Below are positions 1-7,545 of a DNA stretch of 64,000 bases, in pieces. The notes beneath the pieces were generated by a model that was given only the letters and a program-made list of their open reading frames with translations, ran no database searches and was not told where the DNA came from. How positions within the stretch are numbered: the first letter of the stretch is position 1; each line of letters opens with the position of its first letter. The stretch is from Cuneatibacter caecimuris. GTDB taxonomy: Bacteria; Bacillota; Clostridia; Lachnospirales; Lachnospiraceae. Position numbers and translations under genes: made by a program. The stretch lies in assembly GCF_004216775.1 (NCBI RefSeq), contig NZ_SGXF01000001.1:1228828-1292827 (forward strand), read 5' to 3'.

Positions 1-1538
1 AACCCCTTCAAATCCCGGGCCAGAGTTTCCGGATTGCAGGAAATATAGACCACGCGGTCCGGCCGGATTTCTCCCACCGCATGAATAAACTCCTCCGTGC
101 TGCCACTGCGGGGCGGGTCCAGAAAAATCACATCCAGCTTTTCCCCTGCGGCAGCCATATCCAGAATAAACTGAGTGGCGTCCGCACAGTAAACCCGCAT
201 GTTCTTCACCTGGTTGCGCTTCACATTCCATCCGGCGTCCCGTACCGCGTCCTTGTTCAACTCCACGCCAATGACCTCCGCAGCCCGGTCCGAAGCCACC
301 AGCCCGATAGTGCCGATGCCGCAGTACGCATCTAGCACCCGCTCGCCCCCTGTCAGCCCGGCCCATTCCACGGCCTTGCTGTAAAGGACTTCCGTCTGCA
401 CCGGATTTACCTGATAAAAAGACTTAGGGGAAATGCGGAAAACCTTTCCGCAGAGCACATCTTCAATATATCCCCGGCCATAAACCGCAGTTTCCTTGTC
501 TCCCAGCACCATACTGGTGCCCCGGCTATTGACATTGACCACCACAGTAGTGATCTCCGGGTGCTCTTTTCTCAGCGCCTTAATAAAATTATTCTTAGAA
601 GGGAGCACCGGGGAAGCCAGCACCAGCACCACCATAATCTCGCCTGTGGCAAAGCCCCGCCGGATCAGCACGTGGCGCAGCAACCCGTAGCCCGTATCTT
701 CATCAAATGTCCTGATTTTAAAAGACTTCAGCAGACTGCGAATGGTGACGATGATAGCATCTGACTTCTCATCCTCAATCAGACAGGAGTCCACCGGCAC
801 CACCCGGTGGGAACCGGCTTCATAAATCCCCGAAATGGGGTTGCCCTTCTTATCATGGCTGAATACCGCGTGCACTTTATTGCGGTAATGCCAGGGATTC
901 TTCATCCCGATTATTGGCTGCAGCTTTCCAAAACCGCCCAGCAATTCCTGAAGCTGTTTCTGTTTCTCCTTTAGCTGCTGCTCATAGCTCATATGCAGAT
1001 AACTGCAGCCTCCGCATTTCCTGTAAACCGGGCACAGGGACTGAGGCCCGGCGTTACCCCGCTGCTCTTCCTTTCCGGCTTTCCATTTCATTCCTCCGGC
1101 CTTTCCGCTTCCCCCTCTTTCCGGTTTCTGAAACTCTCTGCCATTCCCCTGCGCGGCCCCAACCGCCTCGTTTTTTCTGCTCACCACACCGGCTGCAGCT
1201 TTCACCCCCACATCCGTTTTCTTCTTTCCAGCTCCCCGGCCTCCCGCTTCTCTGGCGCCGCTTCCTGCTTTATCACCATAGGAAACATCTGCCTTCCTCA
1301 CCGTTTTTTTCTTCTCAGCCCCGCTGCCTTCCTTCACACAGTCTCCCTCATTGCAATTTTCTGCAGCACCATTTCCTGCAGCGTGATTTTCTGGAGCAAG
1401 ATTTGCTCTGGCACGGTTTCCCACAGCAGGTTTTTTGAATCCTTTCTTTCCTGCCCCGCTTTTTCCAATTTCACTTTTATCCACTCTATATCTCCCAGTC
1501 CTGTCCGACGCCATAACTCCTCCATCATTTTCAGCCAT
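1..1538 (-). CDS. rlmD: 23S rRNA (uracil-5-)-methyltransferase RlmD/RumA-like, 3' end beyond window
   Basis: The minus frame is open from an ATG at 1538 to the left edge, about 512 residues, so the C-terminus is missing. It shows the iron-sulfur cysteines CPVYRKCGGC (Cys169, Cys175, Cys178), a methyltransferase motif LDAYCGIGTIGL, DPPRSG and the catalytic-loop ISCNPETLARDL. These are hallmarks of the SAM-dependent enzyme that methylates a uridine of 23S rRNA. The first 168 residues are a Gly/Ala/Lys-rich, low-complexity stretch in place of the TRAM domain that usually precedes the cysteines. The start lies 8 bases after the stop of the upstream lipoprotein gene, whose last codons supply a GGAG ribosome site, suggesting coupled translation. 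The family is certain; TrmA-type tRNA activity cannot be excluded. Confidence 0.88.
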   Translation of the reverse strand, partial: MAENDGGVMASDRTGRYRVDKSEIGKSGAGKKGFKKPAVGNRARANLAPENHAAGNGAAENCNEGDCVKEGSGAEKKKTVRKADVSYGDKAGSGAREAGGRGAGKKKTDVGVKAAAGVVSRKNEAVGAAQGNGREFQKPERGGSGKAGGMKWKAGKEEQRGNAGPQSLCPVYRKCGGCSYLHMSYEQQLKEKQKQLQELLGGFGKLQPIIGMKNPWHYRNKVHAVFSHDKKGNPISGIYEAGSHRVVPVDSCLIEDEKSDAIIVTIRSLLKSFKIRTFDEDTGYGLLRHVLIRRGFATGEIMVVLVLASPVLPSKNNFIKALRKEHPEITTVVVNVNSRGTSMVLGDKETAVYGRGYIEDVLCGKVFRISPKSFYQVNPVQTEVLYSKAVEWAGLTGGERVLDAYCGIGTIGLVASDRAAEVIGVELNKDAVRDAGWNVKRNQVKNMRVYCADATQFILDMAAAGEKLDVIFLDPPRSGSTEEFIHAVGEIRPDRVVYISCNPETLARDLKG

Positions 1539-1546
1539 ATTCTTTC

Positions 1547-2662
1547 TCACTCCGCAAATCCTCCGTTCCAGCGCTGCAGCGTTCCCTCCTGAAACGTATA
1601 TTCCGCGGTACGGAAAGGGTAGCCGATCTCATCCGCATAATACCAGGGATCTTCCGGATGGGCGGGGTTATTCAACACATGAAAATCCTGCGCCGGCATG
1701 TACCCCTGGGCCAGCAGAAATGCCCTTCTGCCCGGCATATTTCCCGTTCCTCCGGCCATGCCGCTATCCCCACAGCCATCTTCGCCGCCTTCATTTCTAC
1801 CCCCTCCGTCCCCAACAAAATCCGCGGTATCCACCACCAGCACGCAGTGCCCGGGGCTTCCCCCCTGGACCCACAGGTCCCCGGCCTTTATCTCTCCGGC
1901 CTGAATGGGCTCGCTTTCCGCATCCAGGGAAATCGTGCCTGCGTATATGATCACATTCCGGATATACTTCCTGAAATTTTCATAGGAATCATCAGGCCCG
2001 GCCGTCTGCTGCCAGGACACGCTGCTGCCGGAAACCGCCAGGCGGCCTCCGTTTTTCCAGGTTTCCCAATCCATCAGAAAACCGCTGGTCAGATGAAACT
2101 TCAGCTTGGCCTGCTGCCCTGTCGCCCAGAAATATTCCGCGTATACTCTTAAAACAGAATCCGCGCACTGCTGCAGATTTTCCTCCCCAATATCCAGATC
2201 AAACACCGCCGCATCGCTGCCCTGGTTGGCTTTTACACTGCCGTCATAGAGCAGAACCGGACTCCCGTCCGGCTTTAGCTTCATCTGACGCATGAACTGC
2301 AGCAGAGACCCTTCCGACGCTTTTGTCCTTACAAATCCCTCCGGCACAGCGAAACGGCTTTCCAGCGTCATTCCGTTCTTTTGAATGAACTGCTGTGTCT
2401 TTGCCCCTGCTGCTCCGCCTGTCTCATCCGGCATTTCTGTCTCCCCATAACCGGGATATAGGCCTTTTGCAGGATCTGAATTTTTATTTGCTTCACTGTC
2501 CATCTCCCCTGCCCCGCTGGCAGCAAAAGAACCTGGCAAATCCGCCTTCTGTGTCTTTTCCGGAATATCCGCCTTCTCTGCCCCGCAGCCGCCTGTGCAC
2601 AGGCCGAAAGCCAGGGCCAGAATGAACAGCCCGATCTTCCATATGGTCTTTATTTTTTTCAT
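1547..2662 (-). CDS. DUF4846 family lipoprotein
   Basis: A 371-residue protein with a lysine-rich start, a hydrophobic segment and a lipobox-like end (CTGGC near residue 26), so it is likely a membrane-anchored lipoprotein. A polar linker (about 30-85) precedes a domain recognised as DUF4846 by its pattern: FMRQMKLKPDG, VLLYDG, the conserved LQQCADSVLR and a late GDLWVQGGSPGHCVLVVD. The biochemical role of this domain is not known to me. Its start follows a GAGGG ribosome site. It is the first large gene of an operon with the rlmD-like gene 8 bases downstream. A promoter lies about 220 bases upstream. Confidence 0.8.
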   Translation of the reverse strand: MKKIKTIWKIGLFILALAFGLCTGGCGAEKADIPEKTQKADLPGSFAASGAGEMDSEANKNSDPAKGLYPGYGETEMPDETGGAAGAKTQQFIQKNGMTLESRFAVPEGFVRTKASEGSLLQFMRQMKLKPDGSPVLLYDGSVKANQGSDAAVFDLDIGEENLQQCADSVLRVYAEYFWATGQQAKLKFHLTSGFLMDWETWKNGGRLAVSGSSVSWQQTAGPDDSYENFRKYIRNVIIYAGTISLDAESEPIQAGEIKAGDLWVQGGSPGHCVLVVDTADFVGDGGGRNEGGEDGCGDSGMAGGTGNMPGRRAFLLAQGYMPAQDFHVLNNPAHPEDPWYYADEIGYPFRTAEYTFQEGTLQRWNGGFAE

Positions 2663-2671
2663 TTGATGCCC

Positions 2672-2869
2672 TCAATAATCCAATGTGCTGCTGTTCAATG
2701 TCCCCACGCCCTGTTTATTGCCGGGGCCCACGACATCCTGACGGCCGTCCCCTGCTTTTCCTGACGCCCGCCTCTGACATGCTCCCATATATTCCTCTGC
2801 AAATTTCCGCCCCGTCCCTCGGCCCTCCAAAGCCCTGGAACAGGCGTCCGTTTGTATTCCCGCCATCAA
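2672..2869 (-). CDS. possible upstream leader ORF, 65 residues
   Basis: This short frame starts about 10 bases after the predicted transcription start and ends nine bases before the DUF4846 lipoprotein start, so its stop overlaps that gene's ribosome site. This geometry fits a translated, coupled leader. Against it, there is no ribosome site, the protein matches no family I know, and the composition is unremarkable. It could equally be non-coding leader RNA. Confidence 0.2.
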   Translation of the reverse strand: MMAGIQTDACSRALEGRGTGRKFAEEYMGACQRRASGKAGDGRQDVVGPGNKQGVGTLNSSTLDY

Positions 2870-2885
2870 TTAAATTTCTAAGGAG

Positions 2886-2913
2886 ATTATACCACAGAAT
2901 TCGCCATAATCAA
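2886..2913 (-). promoter_or_regulatory. promoter of the lipoprotein-rlmD operon
   Basis: Read on the minus strand: -35 TTGATT, 16-base spacer, -10 TATAAT (plus-strand ATTATA at 2886-2891). Good match to the housekeeping sigma consensus. Confidence 0.6.
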
Positions 2914-3072
2914 AGTTTTTTCGCGCAATGATAAAATATTTTCCGCCATACTGTTTAAATTTTTCTGAACCCTTCTCCCTTTTCCGGTTTCTCCCTTGCG
3001 CCCCCGGCAAACTGCTGATAAAATAAAGCAGAACCACATGTTATAAATGCATTGTAAAGCGGGTGAAATTTC

Positions 3073-3738
3073 ATGAAATCCATCGCAATTATAGACGACG
3101 ATATATATATCGGCAACATGCTGGAAGAACTGCTCTCCAAGGAGGGCTACGCAGTCCTCCGGGCTTATTCCGGCACGGAAGCGCTGCTTCTTCTGGGGCA
3201 GCGCAGGCCGGACCTGGTGCTGCTGGACCTGATGCTCCCGGGCCTGCCAGGTGAAAAGGTCCTGCCGGAAATCCGCGGGATTCCGGTGATCATTCTCAGC
3301 GCCAAAGCCGGAGTGGACGATAAAGTGAATCTGCTGCTGGGCGGGGCCGCTGACTACATCGCAAAACCGTTTAACACCAGAGAGCTGCTGGCCCGAATCA
3401 CCGTACAGCTCCGCGCAGCGGCAGGCACGGAAAATCAGGCAGTTTATGTTTTTGACGGCCTGGAACTGGACACGTCCGCCAGACAAGTGTCTGTCCACGG
3501 TCAGCCGGTACGGCTGACCAAAACAGAATTTGCTATTTTAAAGCTTCTGATGCAAAATCCTGATCAGGTTATCACGAAAACCATTCTTCTGGACCGCATC
3601 AGCCAGGATACCCCCGACTGCATGGAAAGCTCCCTGAAGGTCCACATCAGCAACCTGCGCAGGAAACTGCGGGAGCCTGGCGGCAGAGATTATATTGAAG
3701 CTGTCTGGGGGATCGGATTCAAAATGAAGGAGGAATAA
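3073..3738 (+). CDS. OmpR-family response regulator
   Basis: A 221-residue two-component regulator. The N-terminal receiver domain (about 1-115) has the acidic pair at residues 8-10, the phospho-acceptor Asp52 in LLDLMLPG, and Lys98 in IAKPF. The C-terminal winged-helix domain (about 125-221) ends with the usual RRKL...VWGIGFKM pattern. It is the first gene of a set with an ABC ATPase, its permease and a histidine kinase (5573), so it is probably phosphorylated by that kinase and controls the ABC genes. A pair of direct repeats just after its stop (3743-3785) is a likely binding site. Confidence 0.93.
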   Translation: MKSIAIIDDDIYIGNMLEELLSKEGYAVLRAYSGTEALLLLGQRRPDLVLLDLMLPGLPGEKVLPEIRGIPVIILSAKAGVDDKVNLLLGGAADYIAKPFNTRELLARITVQLRAAAGTENQAVYVFDGLELDTSARQVSVHGQPVRLTKTEFAILKLLMQNPDQVITKTILLDRISQDTPDCMESSLKVHISNLRRKLREPGGRDYIEAVWGIGFKMKEE

Positions 3739-3742
3739 AAGA

Positions 3743-3785
3743 TTTACTGTTTCTTAACCATTTTCTTTACCTGTTTCTTAACCAT
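3743..3785 (+). promoter_or_regulatory. tandem direct repeat, likely response-regulator binding site
   Basis: Two copies of TGTTTCTTAACCAT, each preceded by TTTAC, begin at 3748 and 3772, 24 bases apart. They lie between the response regulator stop and the ABC ATPase start. OmpR-family proteins bind such tandem repeats on one DNA face, so this is probably where the regulator at 3073 acts. No strong -35/-10 pair accompanies it, which suits an activated promoter. Confidence 0.5.
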
Positions 3786-3827
3786 CGGCTGGTAGACTGG
3801 GGGCATCAAAAGTAAGGAGGCAATGAA

Positions 3828-4739
3828 ATGGATTACGTACTGACAGCAGATGCCCTCACCAAACAATACGGGCATTTTAAGGCGCTGGATAAGCTGACCA
3901 TGCGGGTTCCCAAAGGGGCGGTCTATGGGCTGGTGGGGAAAAACGGCGCGGGCAAAACCACGCTGATCCGCCTGGTATGCGGCCTGCAGGCCCCTTCTTC
4001 CGGCAGCTATGCGATATACGGCAGAAAGGATACGGACCGTGATATCGCAAAATCCCGCAGGAGGATGGGCGCTGTGGTGGAGACCCCTTCTGTCTATCTG
4101 GATCTGTCTGCCACGGACAATCTGAAGGAGCAGTTCCGCGTTCTGGGGCTGCCTTCCTTTGAAGGAATCCCTGAGCTGCTGCGGCTGGTGGGCCTGGAAG
4201 ACGCCGGCAAAAAGAAGGTGAAGAACTTTTCCCTCGGCATGCGCCAAAGGCTGGGCATCGCCGTGGCCCTGGCCGGGGATCCTGATTTTCTGGTGCTGGA
4301 TGAGCCGGTAAACGGGCTGGACCCCCAGGGAATTATCGAAATACGGGAGCTGGTTCTGAAGCTGAACCGGGAACGGCAGATCACCGTGCTGATCTCCAGC
4401 CACATCCTGGATGAGCTTTCCAGGCTGGCCACGCATTACGGCTTTATCGACCAGGGACGCCTGGTCCGGGAAATCAGCGCCAAAGAGCTGGAAGCTGCCT
4501 GCCGGAAATGCACCCGCCTGACAGTATCTTCCTCTGCAGCCCTTGTGCCTGTCCTGGACCGGCTTGGTCTGGAATATTCCGTCATTTCTGATACAGAGGC
4601 AGATATATATGGGGAAATCAACCTGACAGAGCTGGCTCTTGCTTTGGCGGAACAAAACTGTGAGATTAAAAGTATACAGGAACATCATGAGAGCTTGGAG
4701 AGCTATTATGTCAATCTGATTGGAGGCGGCCATGAATAA
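3828..4739 (+). CDS. ABC transporter ATP-binding protein (BcrA-like)
   Basis: A 303-residue ATPase with Walker A GKNGAGKTT (37-45), signature FSLGMRQRLG and Walker B FLVLDEP, plus a C-terminal extension typical of the drug/lantibiotic export group (BcrA/CcmA type). It follows a good GGAGG ribosome site and overlaps the permease gene by 8 bases. With the adjoining response regulator and kinase the set resembles modules that sense and remove antimicrobial peptides at the membrane. The substrate is inferred from context only. Confidence 0.92.
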   Translation: MDYVLTADALTKQYGHFKALDKLTMRVPKGAVYGLVGKNGAGKTTLIRLVCGLQAPSSGSYAIYGRKDTDRDIAKSRRRMGAVVETPSVYLDLSATDNLKEQFRVLGLPSFEGIPELLRLVGLEDAGKKKVKNFSLGMRQRLGIAVALAGDPDFLVLDEPVNGLDPQGIIEIRELVLKLNRERQITVLISSHILDELSRLATHYGFIDQGRLVREISAKELEAACRKCTRLTVSSSAALVPVLDRLGLEYSVISDTEADIYGEINLTELALALAEQNCEIKSIQEHHESLESYYVNLIGGGHE

Positions 4740-5562
4740 ATTATTGTCTGCTAATTTTTCCCGATTAATAAAAAACAAAGCATTTCTGGTCAGTATGGCC
4801 TGTATGCTGGTCTTCGGAGTTTTTATTTCTGTCAAAAGCTACATGAACCAAATCCAGTACGGCACTTCCTTTCTGGTGGATAACATATTTTTTGGGTATG
4901 CTGCTGTAATTCCGATTTTGTGCGCCGCTTTCTGCAGCCTGTTTACAGGCACTGAATACAGCGACGGAACCATACGGAATAAAATTATTGCCGGGCACAG
5001 CAGGGCTTCCGTCTATCTGGCCAATCTCCTCACCTGCTCGGCCGCCTGCCTTCTCATGGGACTGATCTATATGGCCGCTGTGGGAGCCGTGGGGATTCCG
5101 CTGCTGGGGGCGTTTCATGTTGATCTCAAAATTGTAGCGGTTTTCGTTCTGGACAGCTTCGCTATGATCCTGTCTCTGTCAGCAGTTTTTGTTCTTTTAA
5201 GCATGCTCAATCAAAATAAAGCTGCTGTAGTGGCAGTCAGCCTGATCGCCGTGATCCTGCTGTTTGTGGCAGCCAGCTATGTGCAGAACAGGCTTTCCGC
5301 CCCGGAGTTTTATGATGGTTATGTTTTTACAGATTCGGCAGGGAACTCCCAGACCCAGAGCATTCCCAATCCGGAATATCTCCGGGGCAATTCCAGGACA
5401 ATCCATGAATTCCTGATGGATTTCCTCCCCACCGGCCAGGCAATTCAGATAGCAAACATGTCGGCTCCCCGCCTGTGGCAGATGCCAATGTATTCTCTGA
5501 TCATTGTGGCAGGAACCACTGCCGGAGGCCTCCTGGCCTTCCGCAAAAAAGACTTGAAGTAA
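4732..5562 (+). CDS. ABC-2 type transporter permease
   Basis: About 276 residues with roughly six hydrophobic segments and a large loop after the fourth, as in ABC-2 permeases of the bacitracin/lantibiotic type. The ATG at 4732 is chosen over an in-frame TTG at 4720 because GGAGGC lies just before it and the ATG overlaps the upstream stop. It partners the ATPase at 3828. No periplasmic-type binding protein is present, consistent with an exporter or immunity role. Confidence 0.85.
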   Translation: MNKLLSANFSRLIKNKAFLVSMACMLVFGVFISVKSYMNQIQYGTSFLVDNIFFGYAAVIPILCAAFCSLFTGTEYSDGTIRNKIIAGHSRASVYLANLLTCSAACLLMGLIYMAAVGAVGIPLLGAFHVDLKIVAVFVLDSFAMILSLSAVFVLLSMLNQNKAAVVAVSLIAVILLFVAASYVQNRLSAPEFYDGYVFTDSAGNSQTQSIPNPEYLRGNSRTIHEFLMDFLPTGQAIQIANMSAPRLWQMPMYSLIIVAGTTAGGLLAFRKKDLK

Positions 5563-5572
5563 AGGAGTATTT

Positions 5573-6466
5573 ATGGAATTCTGGTTGTGGAGTCTGTGCA
5601 GTCTTCTCATATGTGTCACTATTCTGCTGGTTTGTAAAATCCATGTCCTGAAAAAATCAGCAGAAGAAATTTCTGACGCCTTTTCCGACAGGCTTCATAC
5701 AGAAACCAACACGCTCATTGATATTTCCAGCCGGGACCCGCACATGCGCAGGCTGGCGGAAAAAATCAACTGCCAGCTGCGCATCCTGCGGAAAGAGCGG
5801 AGGCGTTTTCTCCAGGGAGACCTGCAGCTGAAAGAGGCTGTCACCGATATCTGCCACGACCTGCGCACCCCTCTCACCGCTGTCTGCGGATATCTGGACC
5901 TGCTGGAGCAGGAAGAGGTTTCCGCCTCTGTCCGGCACAGCCTTTCTGTGATCAGAAACAGAGCAGACGCTCTGACGGAACTTACGGGTGAACTTTTTCA
6001 CTATTCTCTGCTTGCATCTGTTGAAGAAGAGAAGCTGGAGCCAGTGGATCTGAAGGCCCTGTTAGAGGAAAGCCTGGCCTCATTTTATGGCGCGATGAAG
6101 CAGCGGAAGGTCGTCCCGGAAATTTCCATGCCCGGCCTTCCTGTAAAACGCATGCTGAATTCCACCGCTGCTGCCCGGATTTTCGGCAACATTCTCAGCA
6201 ACGCGCTGAAATACAGCGGCGGGGACCTGCAGGTTTCCATGGATGAGGAGGGTGAAATTGTTTTTGCAAATACCGCTCCTGAACTGACTCCGGTGATGGC
6301 AGGCAGGCTTTTTGACCGGTATTATACGGTAGAGGCAGGAGAGAACTCTACCGGCCTGGGCCTTTCCATCGCCAGGCTTCTCACGGAGCGGATGGGCGGG
6401 GAAATTTCCTCCCGCTGCATTGACGGAAAGTTACGGATCACGCTGCGCTTTCCCCAGCATTCCTAA
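5573..6466 (+). CDS. sensor histidine kinase
   Basis: A compact 297-residue kinase with a single N-terminal membrane segment (about 5-24) and almost no extracellular part. The dimerisation box holds the phospho-acceptor His95 (CHDLRTPLTA). The ATPase domain has the N box (ILSNALKYSGG) and G box (STGLGLSIARLL). A kinase lacking a sensor domain and sitting next to an ABC exporter often senses through its transporter; that is family knowledge, not shown here. The gene starts 10 bases after the permease stop and ends the operon. Confidence 0.9.
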   Translation: MEFWLWSLCSLLICVTILLVCKIHVLKKSAEEISDAFSDRLHTETNTLIDISSRDPHMRRLAEKINCQLRILRKERRRFLQGDLQLKEAVTDICHDLRTPLTAVCGYLDLLEQEEVSASVRHSLSVIRNRADALTELTGELFHYSLLASVEEEKLEPVDLKALLEESLASFYGAMKQRKVVPEISMPGLPVKRMLNSTAAARIFGNILSNALKYSGGDLQVSMDEEGEIVFANTAPELTPVMAGRLFDRYYTVEAGENSTGLGLSIARLLTERMGGEISSRCIDGKLRITLRFPQHS

Positions 6467-6481
6467 ACTGTTCCAGGCAGA

Positions 6482-6524
6482 AATTCCCCGGCAGCGCAGA
6501 CTGAATCCGCACTGTCGGGGAATT
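6482..6524. terminator. convergent hairpin between kinase and LacI genes
   Basis: A 13-bp stem, AATTCCCCGGCAG pairing with CTGTCGGGGAATT through one wobble, and a 17-base loop. It fills the gap between two convergent genes. It lacks a strong T tract, so it is a probable but not certain terminator for either side. Confidence 0.5.
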
Positions 6525-6525
6525 G

Positions 6526-7545
6526 CTATGAGAGGTTTTCCCGAATCAATATTTCGTTTTTCATATACCAGACTTCCTGCTCCGGCCTGGACTCTCCCAC
6601 CAGGTACTGGAATGCCAGAATCACTGCTTTATAGCCCTGTTGAAAAGGTTCCTGTCCGATGACAGCGGCAATCTGCCCATTTTCAGTGAGCCTGCTGACA
6701 GAAGGCGTCCTGTCATTCGCAATCACCGTCAGGTTCCGTCCCGCCTCTTTAATGGCCCGGCACACGCCGCTGGCGCCGGAAGCCACTACATAAACTGCCG
6801 TCAGTTCCGGGTGCCGGGACAGCATGGCCTTTGTCTGCACATATGCGGTCTCGTCATCATCCAGGGTTTCAATCACATCCTTGATCTCAAACCCTGAAAA
6901 ATGTTCTCTGCACAGCTGGGCAAATCCGCTGATCCGCTGATTGTGCCCCAGGCTGAGCACGGTTCCGGTTGCCACTCCGATCTGCGCTCCTCCCGGGCTG
7001 ATCAGCCCCAATAGCCCGCAGGCCGTTCTTCCGCTCTTGATAAAATCACAGCCTACATGGCAAAGCCGGCGGCAGCCCTCCACATCGGTATTCAGCGTGA
7101 TCACTGGAATACCTGATTCTTCAAGGCAGTCGATCTCCCGGGCGATTCTGGGGTCGTTCACTGTATGCAGGATCAGCAGGTGGATGCGGGAAGACATTTC
7201 CCGCATCCGCTCCGCCTGTTCCTCGATATGATATCCTTTCATGGTAACCACTTCGATATGAATTCCGTAATCCCGGATTTCACTTTCCGCCTGCCGGATT
7301 CCGGCCAGCACCTCGTCGAAGAATTCCACTCCCTCAGACAGCATCAGCACGCCGATGGTATAATTTTTCTTCCGGGCAGCCAGGGCCTGGCCGGCCAGAT
7401 TTTTCCGGTAGCCCAGCCGGGCAGCTTCCCGGCGCACCATCGCTTCTGTCTCAGGACGCACCTTTCCCCGGTTATTGAGCACCCGGTCCACAGTCCCTCT
7501 GGACACACCGCAGGCCTCGGAAATCTGTCTGATCGTCACAGCCAT
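6526..7545 (-). CDS. LacI-family transcriptional regulator
   Basis: A 339-residue repressor. The helix-turn-helix is at the very N-terminus (IRQISEACGVSRGTVDRVLNN, then the hinge region), followed by a periplasmic-binding-protein-like sugar-sensing domain (about 62-335). Its ATG overlaps the stop of the isomerase-like gene in a TAATG junction, so it is the last gene of the DUF4867/isomerase operon and probably responds to that pathway's sugar. An inverted repeat TGTGC-ACGG-GCACA just after the operon's -10 element is a candidate operator. Confidence 0.9.
   Translation of the reverse strand: MAVTIRQISEACGVSRGTVDRVLNNRGKVRPETEAMVRREAARLGYRKNLAGQALAARKKNYTIGVLMLSEGVEFFDEVLAGIRQAESEIRDYGIHIEVVTMKGYHIEEQAERMREMSSRIHLLILHTVNDPRIAREIDCLEESGIPVITLNTDVEGCRRLCHVGCDFIKSGRTACGLLGLISPGGAQIGVATGTVLSLGHNQRISGFAQLCREHFSGFEIKDVIETLDDDETAYVQTKAMLSRHPELTAVYVVASGASGVCRAIKEAGRNLTVIANDRTPSVSRLTENGQIAAVIGQEPFQQGYKAVILAFQYLVGESRPEQEVWYMKNEILIRENLS

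Larger units (their letters stand above)
2663..3072. other. intergenic region with divergent leaders
   Basis: About 410 bases between two divergent operons. The leftward promoter is clear (2886-2913) and gives a leader of roughly 215 bases that contains one open frame (2672-2869). No promoter better than weak candidates was seen for the rightward response regulator gene; TTGCGC (2996) with TAAAAT (3019), spaced 17, is one possibility. No known riboswitch was recognised. Confidence 0.5.

Noticed and set aside
3744-4835. 363-residue minus-strand frame
   Set aside because: Antisense to the ABC ATPase; no domain or ribosome site.
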